Shown one piece after another: positions 1-7,817 of a stretch of 64,000 nucleotides of DNA. Each line of letters opens with the position of its first letter. Within the stretch, counting starts at the first letter, position 1. Location: contig NZ_JASITB010000004.1 in NCBI RefSeq assembly GCF_030063455.1, positions 1 through 64,000 on the forward strand. Reading direction: 5' to 3'. The stretch comes from Cryobacterium sp. PH31-O1 (GTDB lineage: Bacteria; Actinomycetota; Actinomycetes; Actinomycetales; Microbacteriaceae). The notes beneath the pieces are model-generated. The model made no database searches. It saw only the letters and a program-made list of their open reading frames with translations, and was not told the origin of the DNA. Both the position numbers and the translations under genes were made by a program.

Positions 1-1057
1 TGCTGTCGTCTTCTTCGTGCATGCAGATAGCGTTCTCGATGGTCATCGGGTTGCCGTGGCTGTCGGTGGTGATGCCATCGAAGTACTTGATCTCACCCAC
101 GCAGTCGCAGCCGAGTTTCAGCGAATTAGCCATGTTACCGATGTTGTATTCGCCGGAATCGAAGGCGTTCTTCTTGGCCTGAACGGGAGCTGGGTCACCG
201 TAGGGAACGACCATCTCTGCCAGTGACGCACGGTTGATGACGGATCGGTCGGTGCCCTTGTTGCGGAACTTGAGCTGGTGCAGCACGAGGCCTTCACGGG
301 GCGTGAAACCGACGCGGAAGGACCAGTCGGCCCATCGCACGTGGTTGCCCGTCACCTTGAAGGACGCGCCTTCGGGCTGGGTGATGGAGATGGGCTTGAG
401 GTCGGTGCGGGCTGGTCCAACATACTTGGGCAGGTAGTTGCCGGCGGCAGAGGGGACCGGGATAGCTTCGGCGTCCTCGACCTTGGCGACGGTGCCGGAG
501 CTGAGGTCGTAGATGACGACGAAGTTCTCTATCGGGTGCGCATAGGGGCTGTCGTCAGGATCCTGACGCACGAAAACGAGGGCGCGCATCAGGCGTCGTC
601 CCTCAGCGTCTTCTCCGAACCAGCCAACCGACCACGGCTCAAAGCAGACGAGGTCCAGGTTGGTCAGGCCGCGGGCAGCGAGGGCCTCGATGACGCGCGG
701 GTCCTTCTTGCAGTTGATCTCGCACTCGGCGAACTCGTCCAGCATGAAAGGCGGCTGAACGCCGGAAGCCAGCTGCGTCCAGGTGGTGACGATGCCGGCG
801 TCAAGGTTGACGATAGCTTCGTAAGCATTGCCCGTGGCGCGGTCAATGAGGACCGAGTCTGCTTCGCGCTCGATTTCATCGCCGGCGCGCAGGGCGTGCT
901 TAGACGGTTCACGCAGCTCAACGCTGATGAAGCGGAACGTCTCGGCTTCTGCTGGTCCGTTCTTGAGGATGGCAGCCGCACGAGAAATCTCGGCGCGCGA
1001 CAGCGGATCGAGGGGGTGTGCGCCGACAACGGTCTGAGTGTCAATACTGATGGTCAT
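1..1057 (-). CDS. Primary (copper) amine oxidase, N-terminal 352 residues; runs off the left edge
   Basis: Reading leftward from ATG at 1057 the frame stays open to the window edge. The start has a good Shine-Dalgarno AAGGAGAG just upstream. The protein begins MTISIDTQTVVGAHPLDPLS, includes WSFRVGFTPREGLVLH around residue 250, and then shows the copper amine oxidase block FDSGEYN...NSLKLGCDC near residues 299-318, followed by NAICMHEEDDS at the edge. In this family the Asp of that block is the catalytic base. The tyrosine that becomes topaquinone and the three copper His lie further C-terminal, outside the window. Known role of the family: oxidative deamination of primary amines such as tyramine or phenethylamine to aldehyde, NH3 and H2O2. 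Family length is about 640 residues, so a little over half is seen. No signal peptide is visible, as in the Arthrobacter-type cytoplasmic enzymes. Substrate is not predictable. Confidence 0.92.
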   Translation of the reverse strand, partial: MTISIDTQTVVGAHPLDPLSRAEISRAAAILKNGPAEAETFRFISVELREPSKHALRAGDEIEREADSVLIDRATGNAYEAIVNLDAGIVTTWTQLASGVQPPFMLDEFAECEINCKKDPRVIEALAARGLTNLDLVCFEPWSVGWFGEDAEGRRLMRALVFVRQDPDDSPYAHPIENFVVIYDLSSGTVAKVEDAEAIPVPSAAGNYLPKYVGPARTDLKPISITQPEGASFKVTGNHVRWADWSFRVGFTPREGLVLHQLKFRNKGTDRSVINRASLAEMVVPYGDPAPVQAKKNAFDSGEYNIGNMANSLKLGCDCVGEIKYFDGITTDSHGNPMTIENAICMHEEDDS

Positions 1058-1259
1058 GGTTCTCTCCTTCGGTTGTTCTATGGGTTCCAGAAAGTCGTGC
1101 AGCCGAGGCGTCTTCGCATCGGCGGTCACCTCAGATTCCGAAAGATTCCGGGAAGGCAATCAGTGGAGTCTCGGTGGACAGATTGGGCCGCGACAAGTTA
1201 GCCGGCAACGGGCAGCGGTAGCGGCTGATTTTCGTGCTGTGGCAGCAGCTAGCCCCGGA

Positions 1260-1355
1260 TCACGAACGGCGCGGCAACGTAATGCCGGAGAGGCAACCGC
1301 CCTCGACCGAGCAGGTGGATAGAGCCTTGCTGAGGGTGCCCAATACGGTTTCCAT
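1260..1355 (-). CDS. Possible 31-residue peptide upstream of the amine oxidase gene
   Basis: An ATG at 1355 sits 5 nt after CGGAGAG, a strong ribosome-binding site, and opens a 31-codon frame ending in TGA. The predicted peptide starts METVLGTLSKALSTCSVEGG and carries two Cys (C...EGGC) and a basic end (PRRS). It lies about 200 nt upstream of the amine oxidase gene in the same direction. It could be a leader peptide, a small precursor peptide, or chance. I do not recognise it. The strong start signal and co-orientation are the only support. Confidence 0.3.
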   Translation of the reverse strand: METVLGTLSKALSTCSVEGGCLSGITLPRRS

Positions 1356-1902
1356 AATCTCTCCGATGAGTTGTGAAAGGTGCGTCAGAACTTTTCCGTG
1401 GTGATGGGCGACTGGGTTTAACACCGAGCCGGAACATCCGGGGGAAACTAAGAGGATTCGGCTGTAACCGGAATTCCGCTCTTTTCTCGAGGGCCAGCCG
1501 ATCTCTGATTCGAGCTCTTCTGGTGACAGTCCGGTTCGGAGCCGTCGTCCCTGATGTAAAGCTACGGGACGTAATTCATATAGTCCAGCTTTTTTTACAA
1601 AAACCAATCCCGGTCTTGAATCCAGGCAAGTCTCATCGACCAGAGCCGTTGACGTCTCACTTCAAGCGCCACTGGTGGCGCGAATTCATGTACTTCCGTC
1701 TTTATTAGACCAACATCATGAAGGTCACGAATCACGCCACCCCAAAGGGTAGTTAGAGCTATCACAAGACAGAGTTACCCCTGCCGACTCGTTTCGAGAT
1801 AGTGGACACCAAGCGAAAGCACCGTTCGGCCGGTGCGGTTGCGGCCGCCCCGGGGATCAAACCCGTAGCTACCCCAAACCCAGTGTAGGGAGAGTGATCT
1901 GC
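1356..1902. other. Intergenic stretch, no gene recognised
   Basis: Composition is visibly lower in GC than the flanks (runs such as TTTTTTTACAAAAA near 1592). Open frames here look random and lack good start signals. It probably holds the divergent promoters for the leftward amine oxidase side and the rightward DUF5134 gene, but no box could be assigned with confidence. Confidence 0.4.
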
Positions 1903-2562
1903 GTGTTCGAATTTGCTGCAATTGCCTGGACTTTGACGGCCGTATTGTCGCTCAGCGCAGGCTTCTATGTGGTGCAAGCCCTACGGTCTCAGCAGATCAT
2001 GAGCCGGATCAACCACGGCCTCAGCGCCCTCATGAATGTCGTCATGGCGTCTATGCTCTGGCACCTCGGGGCAACGACGATGCTGGTTCAGATCGCCGTT
2101 CTCACCTTTGCGGCATTGTGGTTTGTGCTTCAGGCGGTCGCCAGGCCTGAGCTCAAAACCCTCTGTCCCAGCCACCGAGGCCGGCTGAAATGCGCGTACC
2201 ACAGCATTTCCATGGCCGGCGCTGCTCTCATGGTCGCAATGATGATGGGGCATGCGGCATCCGCTGGCACTGGAATTCTTGCGCAGAGTCAGACCGGCCT
2301 GGCAGGCTCCCACCACACGATGGCGGCCTCATCTCCCAGTACCGGCGGAATAGCACTGGCTGACGCCCCCATTCTGGCGATCGTGCTGACAACATTATTT
2401 GGAGCAGCCGCCGTGGTTTTTGTCGTCCTTCAGGCGCGTCGGCAGCTATCGAAAACCTCCCACCGCACTTGGGCAGCTCGTGGTCATTCCGTACGAGCGG
2501 AACACGGGTTTGAAGCTATCGGCGCGGCCGCCATGGCCGTAATGTTCGCCGCTATGGCGTAG
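1903..2562 (+). CDS. DUF5134 family membrane protein
   Basis: About 219 residues with five or six hydrophobic segments (roughly residues 5-25, 40-58, 62-82, 105-125, 150-175 and the C-terminus). There are Met/His-rich stretches such as MVAMMMGHAA and SHHTMAAS. The arrangement matches the DUF5134 family of actinobacterial integral membrane proteins, whose function is unknown. The Met/His content would fit metal handling, but this is inference only. I prefer the GTG at 1903 because GGGAGAG lies 8 nt upstream; an in-frame GTG at 1894 is the alternative and would overlap that site. It stands alone, pointing away from the amine oxidase gene. Confidence 0.7.
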   Translation: MFEFAAIAWTLTAVLSLSAGFYVVQALRSQQIMSRINHGLSALMNVVMASMLWHLGATTMLVQIAVLTFAALWFVLQAVARPELKTLCPSHRGRLKCAYHSISMAGAALMVAMMMGHAASAGTGILAQSQTGLAGSHHTMAASSPSTGGIALADAPILAIVLTTLFGAAAVVFVVLQARRQLSKTSHRTWAARGHSVRAEHGFEAIGAAAMAVMFAAMA

Positions 2563-2676
2563 TCCTCTATATAGAGAATTAGCGGCCAGAGCATGACCGC
2601 GCGAATAGGGATGCTCCTCCACTCCCCCTGCGCCGCGCACGGGCTGGAGGGCGGCATGCGCTGGGGCGGGGTGGTG

Positions 2677-3357
2677 CTATTGGCCCAGGATGGTGAGGGT
2701 GGCGCGGGCACGAGTGGCGTCGATGAGGACGGCATTCTGCCCGTCGACGGATTCGGCCCAGGCGCGGGCGGCCTCGGGGGTGCGTCCGTGGCGCTCATGG
2801 CGGTCGATCAGGCGGCGCAGGCGTTCGGCCGCGTTGGTCTCGCAGAACCAGCTCTCGGCGAGAAGGCTCGTGATCTGCAGCCACGGTTCGGTGTCGGCGA
2901 GCAGATAGTTTCCCTCGACGATGACCACACGGTTGCTGGGCAACACGGCGATCTCGGCGGCGATGCCCTCGTTGACGTTGCGGCTGAAGCTCGGCGCGTA
3001 GACGGTGTGGTCGAATTCGGTAAGGAGGCGGCGGAGGAGAGCGACGAATCCCCAGCCGTCGAAGGTGTCGATGGCCCCCTTGCGGTCGTGCCGGCCGAGG
3101 CGTTCGAGGGTGGCGTTGGCGAGGTGAAAACCGTCCATGGGGAGGTGCACGGCTATCGCAGTGCTGCCCAGAAGGTCGTTGATCGTCGCCGCGACGTTCA
3201 TTGCGAGGGTGGTCTTGCCGGCGCCGGGGCTGCCGGCGATACCGACCAGGATGCGGCCCTGCTCGGGTATGAGATCGATAGCGCGGCGGGCGAGCGCGAT
3301 GAGTTGAGCGGATGCCGGCGGCCCGGCTGTCGCGGCGGAGCGGTTGTTTGGGGGCAT
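2677..3357 (-). CDS. Nucleoside/nucleotide kinase family protein (uridine kinase/PRK-like P-loop)
   Basis: 226 residues. A Walker A motif GSPGAGKTT lies at about residues 43-51. The segment HLPMDGFHLANATLERLGR, typical of the uridine kinase/phosphoribulokinase/pantothenate kinase superfamily, follows at about 71-89. IVEGNYLL is the characteristic strand before the lid region, and a basic RLRRLIDRHERHGR helix follows. Members of this exact type are usually annotated as nucleoside/nucleotide kinase or fructose-transport-associated kinase FrcK; the true substrate cannot be told from sequence. It is a soluble cytoplasmic ATP-dependent kinase. It is monocistronic, with the next leftward gene convergent. 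No clear ribosome-binding site precedes the ATG. Confidence 0.8.
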   Translation of the reverse strand: MPPNNRSAATAGPPASAQLIALARRAIDLIPEQGRILVGIAGSPGAGKTTLAMNVAATINDLLGSTAIAVHLPMDGFHLANATLERLGRHDRKGAIDTFDGWGFVALLRRLLTEFDHTVYAPSFSRNVNEGIAAEIAVLPSNRVVIVEGNYLLADTEPWLQITSLLAESWFCETNAAERLRRLIDRHERHGRTPEAARAWAESVDGQNAVLIDATRARATLTILGQ

Positions 3358-3464
3358 GTGTCGACTTTAGGCGGGGCAGGGGGCACTTGGGACAACGTGC
3401 GGGGATCTGGGGCCCGAGCCCGCAATGGATAGAGAGGGGGAGACCCAGGCGTTTGGAGGCTGGG

Positions 3465-3785
3465 TCAGGAGTCGGTGGGGGGCCAGATGCCGTCGCATCC
3501 GCTTTGCTGACAGACAAAGTGCCAGTCGTCACCGTCGGGGACGATCTTCATGGGCATGAGGCAGCGGGGACAATTTGGCGTGCGCGCCTCGGCCGGAACG
3601 GGGCTGGCCAGCTCGGCCTCGGAGTATGGCGGGCCGAAGTAGAGCTGCGTGCAGGCGAGGTTCGCGCAGCCGTAGTCGTACCGCGTGCCCTGCCAGATGA
3701 CCTCCATGGCGTCGCCGCACTGCGGGCAGCGGCGCGGTTGCTGCACGTCCTTCTTCTGGAAAAGCCAGGAGACGTTTTCATCCAT
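3465..3785 (-). CDS. Small zinc-ribbon protein
   Basis: 106 residues with cysteine pairs RCPQCG (about 19-24), CANLAC (about 40-45), CPRC (about 72-75) and CQQSGC (about 92-97). That pattern would make two four-cysteine zinc ribbons. There is no other recognised domain. The ATG at 3785 gives MDENVSW; a second ATG 4 nt downstream is in another frame. It could bind nucleic acid or act as a metal-binding accessory protein, but the function is unknown. It is separated by about 107 nt from the kinase gene in the same direction, so it may be co-transcribed with it. Confidence 0.65.
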   Translation of the reverse strand: MDENVSWLFQKKDVQQPRRCPQCGDAMEVIWQGTRYDYGCANLACTQLYFGPPYSEAELASPVPAEARTPNCPRCLMPMKIVPDGDDWHFVCQQSGCDGIWPPTDS

Positions 3786-3875
3786 GGGCCGAGACTAGTC
3801 CCGCCGGAGATTGCACGTCGGGGATTCGCTGCTCTGTGGACAATTCACGGCCTCGTTGCCGCCCGTGGCACGCAT

Positions 3876-3948
3876 ATCAGCGGAGATTGCGTCTATCGGT
3901 GGGTCAAACTAGGCGATTTGGAGCCTCTCGGGGAATATCTCCGCAGTT
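3876..3948. repeat. Palindromic repeat family B, copy 1
   Basis: Inverted arms ATCAGCGGAGAT and ATATCTCCGCAGTT are separated by about 50 nt. The arms match those of four other copies near 37.2-38.7 kb; spacers differ. It lies between the zinc-ribbon gene and the surface cluster. Confidence 0.7.
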
Positions 3949-4004
3949 CGGCACGGCGGCATCGGCGGCGCGGGGCCGTGAGCGCCGCTGACGGGGCGGG
4001 GCGG

Positions 4005-5000
4005 CTAGAGCCAGGTGCGGCCGGCGTCGGTTGACCGAACGGTGGCGTCGCCGATCCACAGCCACAGGGTGTCGTCGGCGACCGCGACCGCGACGTTGCC
4101 GGCCAGCGCTGCGGGCGTCTCGTCGGTCTCGTAGCAGCCGGTGACCGTGGCTACGAGGTCGGCGTTGAGGGCGACGAGGTTCACTCCGGCGCAGGTCGCC
4201 GGGTCGGCGGTGGCGGATGACGCGGTGACGGCGGTGGTGACAGCCGAAAATCCGGTGGGTGTGGCGGTGAGGGTGACCATTCCGGCCACGGTGACGGGGG
4301 GCGACCAGGTGGTGGCGGCATCCGTTGTGGCGAAGAGGCGGCCGTCGGCGCAGAGTACGGCTGCGGAGTCGGCGTCGGCCGAGCTCGCGGCGAGGGTAAC
4401 GACAGCGTCACACGGAGCCGGGGCGAGCCCGTCGGGGCCGTGCACGGTGGCCCGGTCGGCGGGGTCGACGTACCAGGCCGCGTCGAGCTCGTCGGGGTAG
4501 CTGGAATAGTTGTCGCCGCCGATGAAGGTCTTCACGAACTGCGGAGCGCAGTCAGCGTCGTCGAGGCCGACAAATTCAGCGACCGACTCGCTCTGCGCGG
4601 TGATGGCTTGCAGGCCGGTGACCCCGGTCGGTGCGGTGGCGTTGCTGGCGGTCCAGCTGGCACCGGAGTCGGTGCTCAGTTCGGGCGACGCCGCGGTTGC
4701 CGGGCAGGGTCCAGTCGTGGCGCGCCAGGCCGCGGTGTTTGACACTGCGGAGAGCAGTCGGGAGGCCGGGACCGGGGCGACGGCCGGCGACGGCGTGCGC
4801 GTCGGGGTGGGGATCACCGCGGGCGACGGGGTGGGACTGGCCGTGGGGAATGCGGATGCCGCCGTCGTCGACGACGCGTCGACGGCTGCGTCGACGGAGG
4901 TGGAGGTGAGGGCGCTCGTGATGAGCACGGCGTCGATGAGCAGGAACAGGCCGACGGCCGAATATGCGATCAGGCGGCGACGGCGGGACTGCTGGGGCAT
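4005..5000 (-). CDS. Membrane-anchored extracellular protein with BNR-like repeats
   Basis: 331 residues: basic N-terminus (SRRRR), one transmembrane/signal-anchor segment (about 11-32), then a Pro/Thr/Ser-rich linker (PTASPTPSPAV..., about 50-80), then a secreted domain. The domain contains STDSGASWTAS and ends RSTDAGRTWL, the Asp-box (BNR) signature of beta-propeller folds such as sialidases and photosystem-assembly-like proteins. No sialidase active-site Arg triad can be assigned, so enzyme activity is not claimed. Its start overlaps the stop of the upstream tyrosine-phosphatase gene (ATGA), so it is the last gene of the BY-kinase/phosphatase operon. A role at the surface or in exopolysaccharide matrix is likely. 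Confidence 0.65.
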   Translation of the reverse strand: MPQQSRRRRLIAYSAVGLFLLIDAVLITSALTSTSVDAAVDASSTTAASAFPTASPTPSPAVIPTPTRTPSPAVAPVPASRLLSAVSNTAAWRATTGPCPATAASPELSTDSGASWTASNATAPTGVTGLQAITAQSESVAEFVGLDDADCAPQFVKTFIGGDNYSSYPDELDAAWYVDPADRATVHGPDGLAPAPCDAVVTLAASSADADSAAVLCADGRLFATTDAATTWSPPVTVAGMVTLTATPTGFSAVTTAVTASSATADPATCAGVNLVALNADLVATVTGCYETDETPAALAGNVAVAVADDTLWLWIGDATVRSTDAGRTWL

Positions 5001-5659
5001 CAGGCTCCGGCCGCGACGAGGGCGGCGGTGATCGTGGTGACGGAGGCGTTGATGGCTGCGGCCGCCCGGGCGTAGACGGCGGCCGACTGGCGGTAAGGGT
5101 CATCGACGTCGTCGAGCGTCGGCGGGTTGGGCGAGGGGTGGAGTCCGCGGGTCGAGGCGACCTCGGCGATGTAACCGGCGAAGTCGAGGGGGGGCCGGGC
5201 TGTGGAGGCGGGTTGCGGCTGTCGTATGGCGGAATCGACCGGCGAGTTCGGGGCGGCGTCAACGGGCGTGAAGGAGTCAGCCGCGGCGACCAGGCGGGCG
5301 AACTGGTTGAGCGTGAAGGTGTAGCGGGTGGCTTTGGGCAGCAGGGTGACGACCTCGCGACGATGGTCACGCGTAGCAGTGAGAACGAGGTCGGCATCGG
5401 CAATGAGCTGCTCGGTGAGCTGGCGAGCCGTGTGCTGGGTGCTGGAGGCTCCGTATTGCGACGAGAGCGCGGCAGCCTCAGGGGTCATGGCGCTTTCGGT
5501 CATGGCGTGGGTTCCGGCGCTCGAGACGACGACGCCGATGCCGGCGGCCTGCAGGTTTTCACGCAGCAACTGCTCAGCCAGCGGTGATCGGCAGATGTTA
5601 CCGGTGCAGACGATGAGGATGCGGGGCATACGAGCGGCGAGTTCGCTGGGCGCGATCAT
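5000..5659 (-). CDS. Low-molecular-weight protein tyrosine phosphatase
   Basis: 219 residues. The P-loop IVCTGNICRSP (about residues 14-24) is the C-X5-R-S signature with nucleophilic Cys and phosphate-binding Arg. The general-acid loop appears as DVDDPYRQS near residue 187. Compared with the usual ~150 residues it has an insertion between those motifs. The family dephosphorylates tyrosine; in polysaccharide clusters it reverses BY-kinase autophosphorylation. The start ATG overlaps the stop of the upstream BY-kinase by 4 nt, which supports this partnership. Starting at the ATG at 5626 (MPRILIVCTG) would give a shorter, equally typical N-terminus. Confidence 0.9.
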   Translation of the reverse strand: MIAPSELAARMPRILIVCTGNICRSPLAEQLLRENLQAAGIGVVVSSAGTHAMTESAMTPEAAALSSQYGASSTQHTARQLTEQLIADADLVLTATRDHRREVVTLLPKATRYTFTLNQFARLVAAADSFTPVDAAPNSPVDSAIRQPQPASTARPPLDFAGYIAEVASTRGLHPSPNPPTLDDVDDPYRQSAAVYARAAAAINASVTTITAALVAAGA

Positions 5660-7092
5660 GCTTTGGACCTCAATCGACGGGAGTAGTTGGGGGCGATGAT
5701 CTCGGGAGCCGGGCCGACGTCGCCGTAGGTGTGACCATACCCGTACTGGCCGTAGTGGCCGTAGCCGTAGGCATCCGGTCCTCTGGTAGGCAGCATGGTC
5801 ATGACCACGCCGCTGATCGGGGCGCCGACCTTGTCGAGCGCAGCGATAGCCCCGGTCAGCTGGTTCTTCTGCGTGCGCCCGGCCGCGACAATGAGAATGG
5901 CGCCGCCGACGCTTTTCGCGAGGATGGCGGCGTCGGTCACCGGAAGCAGCGGCGGGCAATCAAAGATGACAACGTCGAAGGTGCCGTTGAAGTCCTCGAT
6001 GATCTGCGCCATTCGCGACGATCCGAGCAGCTCGCTCGGGTTCGGCGGAATGTGGCCAGCGGGCAGCACGAACAGCTGGCCGCGACCCCAGGGCTGAATG
6101 ACATCCTCGAGCTCGGCCCGCCCGACGAGCACGTCGGTGAGACCGACGGCCCCCTCGATGTTCATGTACTCGGCAACGCGGGGTTTGCGCAGGTCGGCAT
6201 CGACGAGCAGAACGCGGGCGCCGGCATCCGCGAGGGAAATGGCGAGGTTGGCGCTCGTGGTGCTCTTGCCCTCACTGCCTATGGAGGAGGTGACCACGAA
6301 CGAACGGTCAGTGCGCTCAACGTCGAGGTATTGCAGGTTGGTGCGCAGCGTGCGAAAGGACTCCGCGCGGGGGCTGCGCGGGTCGGCATGCACGATGAGC
6401 GGGCGTTCGGCGGCCTTCGGGTCAAACACGATGCCACCGATGATGGGCAGGTCGGTGACCTGTTCCACATCGCGCTGGCTGCGAATGCGGGTATCGAGGG
6501 TTTCGCGCAGCACCGCGAGCCCGACGCCGAGGGCCAGTCCTACGAGCGCGCCGAGCGCAATGTTGAGTGGAACGTTCGGAGCCACCGGCGACGACGGCAC
6601 GCTCGCCACCTGCACCCGGGTGAGTTTCACCGACGGCGCCCCGGTGACCGCATCGGGTTGCTCGATCTTCTGCACGTTCTCGGCGAGGCTCTGCGAAATT
6701 GCGTTGGCAATATCGGCGGCGCGCCTCGGATCGGCGTCGGTGACGACAACGTCGATGATCGAGGTGTCCAGCGGCGCCGACACGGCCACGTTATCGGCCA
6801 GCTCGGCCGCCGAGACGTCGAGCTGCAGGGTCTCGATGACCGGCAGCAGTACGAGCGGTGTGATGGCGATACCGGAGTAGGACTTGACCCTGGCAACGGT
6901 GAAGCTCGCCCCCTGCACGAGGTCGCTCGTGGTGCCGCTCGACTGGGTTGAGACGAATACCTTCGACGTGGCGCTGAAGGTCGGCGTCTGCAGAATCGAG
7001 AAAACGGATGCCGCGGTGACGGCCACCAGGGTCAGCGCCACGATGAGCATCCAACTCTTCTGCAGGATGCGGATGTAGTCGCGGAGTTCCAC
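5656..7092 (-). CDS. Polysaccharide co-polymerase / bacterial tyrosine kinase (Wzc/CpsD type), copy 1
   Basis: 478 residues from GTG 7092 (AAAGG upstream; the paralog at 11089 begins identically with ATG). N-terminal Wzz domain with transmembrane helices at about 15-35 and 176-196 encloses the periplasm-side-like segment. The cytoplasmic kinase has Walker A GSEGKST (272-278), Walker A' VLLVDADLR (294-302) and Walker B DVVIFDCPP (373-381). The C-terminus has a Tyr-rich autophosphorylation tail (DAYGYGHYGQYGYGHTYGD). Such proteins regulate chain length and export of capsule/exopolysaccharide. The gene overlaps the phosphatase gene by 4 nt. It is closely related to the copy at 9638-11089, so one arose by duplication. 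Confidence 0.92.
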   Translation of the reverse strand: MELRDYIRILQKSWMLIVALTLVAVTAASVFSILQTPTFSATSKVFVSTQSSGTTSDLVQGASFTVARVKSYSGIAITPLVLLPVIETLQLDVSAAELADNVAVSAPLDTSIIDVVVTDADPRRAADIANAISQSLAENVQKIEQPDAVTGAPSVKLTRVQVASVPSSPVAPNVPLNIALGALVGLALGVGLAVLRETLDTRIRSQRDVEQVTDLPIIGGIVFDPKAAERPLIVHADPRSPRAESFRTLRTNLQYLDVERTDRSFVVTSSIGSEGKSTTSANLAISLADAGARVLLVDADLRKPRVAEYMNIEGAVGLTDVLVGRAELEDVIQPWGRGQLFVLPAGHIPPNPSELLGSSRMAQIIEDFNGTFDVVIFDCPPLLPVTDAAILAKSVGGAILIVAAGRTQKNQLTGAIAALDKVGAPISGVVMTMLPTRGPDAYGYGHYGQYGYGHTYGDVGPAPEIIAPNYSRRLRSKA

Positions 7093-7200
7093 GCTGCTGC
7101 CTTTCGTTGCGATACAAAGCTGCCAACCCGTAGCTTGACACAGGTGACGGGGCCGACTGGGTACGCCAGCGGCCCTCAATCAGGGGGTTGAGCCGGTTGA

Positions 7201-7725
7201 CTAGACGGTGGCGGCGCGGCGGCGCAGGGTGAGACGCAGTGCGATGACGAGGCCGACGCCGAGCAGCAACGCGCCGGCGGCGCTGTAGATGAGCACGATC
7301 GGGGCGTCGAATCCTGCCGATGCAAGGTTGGTGCCGTCGGCGGCGACGACCGTGATGGTGGCCGTGCCGACGCTCTGCGAGCTGAGACCGGTGGCCGTGA
7401 GCGTGTAGGAACCGGTTGCGCCGGTGGGCAGGGTGACCTTGAGGTCGAGGGCGCCGGCGCCGGTGGCCGTCTTCTGAATGTCGACGGTGGCGGCGCGCAG
7501 GGTGGCCAGGGTGACCGATCCCTCGCCGGAGACAGCGACAGAGACCTTTTCGGCGGGGGCGAAGGCGCCGTCATCGAACGCCACGGCGACCGTGCTGCCG
7601 GCGGTCTGGCTGCCCGACACGGTGATGAGGTCGGCGGCCACGTAGCCGGCGGCGTGCGCGGCGACCGGGCCGGCCAGCAGTGCAGCGCCGACGAGCGCGA
7701 GCGTGGCAAGAAGTTTTTTGATCAA
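7201..7725 (-). CDS. Small secreted surface protein with C-terminal membrane anchor, paralog of 12955-13488
   Basis: About 174 residues. I chose TTG at 7725 because GGGGGA precedes it and because the paralog at 13488 has the same layout (GGGGGGA then start, then F/I-KK). A signal peptide (LIKKLLATLALVGAALLAGP...AHA) is followed by a beta-rich Thr/Ala/Val domain, then LASAGFDAP, a hydrophobic stretch and the basic tail RRRAATV. That C-terminus resembles a sortase-type signal, though LASAG departs from the LAxTG consensus. Probably a surface or matrix protein. It lies between the DUF4012 gene and the BY-kinase gene, same direction. No enzymatic domain is visible. Confidence 0.65.
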   Translation of the reverse strand: MIKKLLATLALVGAALLAGPVAAHAAGYVAADLITVSGSQTAGSTVAVAFDDGAFAPAEKVSVAVSGEGSVTLATLRAATVDIQKTATGAGALDLKVTLPTGATGSYTLTATGLSSQSVGTATITVVAADGTNLASAGFDAPIVLIYSAAGALLLGVGLVIALRLTLRRRAATV

Positions 7726-7817
7726 GGTGAATCCCCCGTAGTGCGTTGGTGCCGGATCGCCGTGGTTGCCCGGATCGCTCTGGTTGTGCGATCGCCGTGG
7801 TTCCCCCGTTGCGTACC

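Noticed and set aside
278..1201. Long plus-strand frame of about 300 codons
   Set aside because: It is antisense to the copper amine oxidase, whose motifs and ribosome-binding site are clear on the minus strand.
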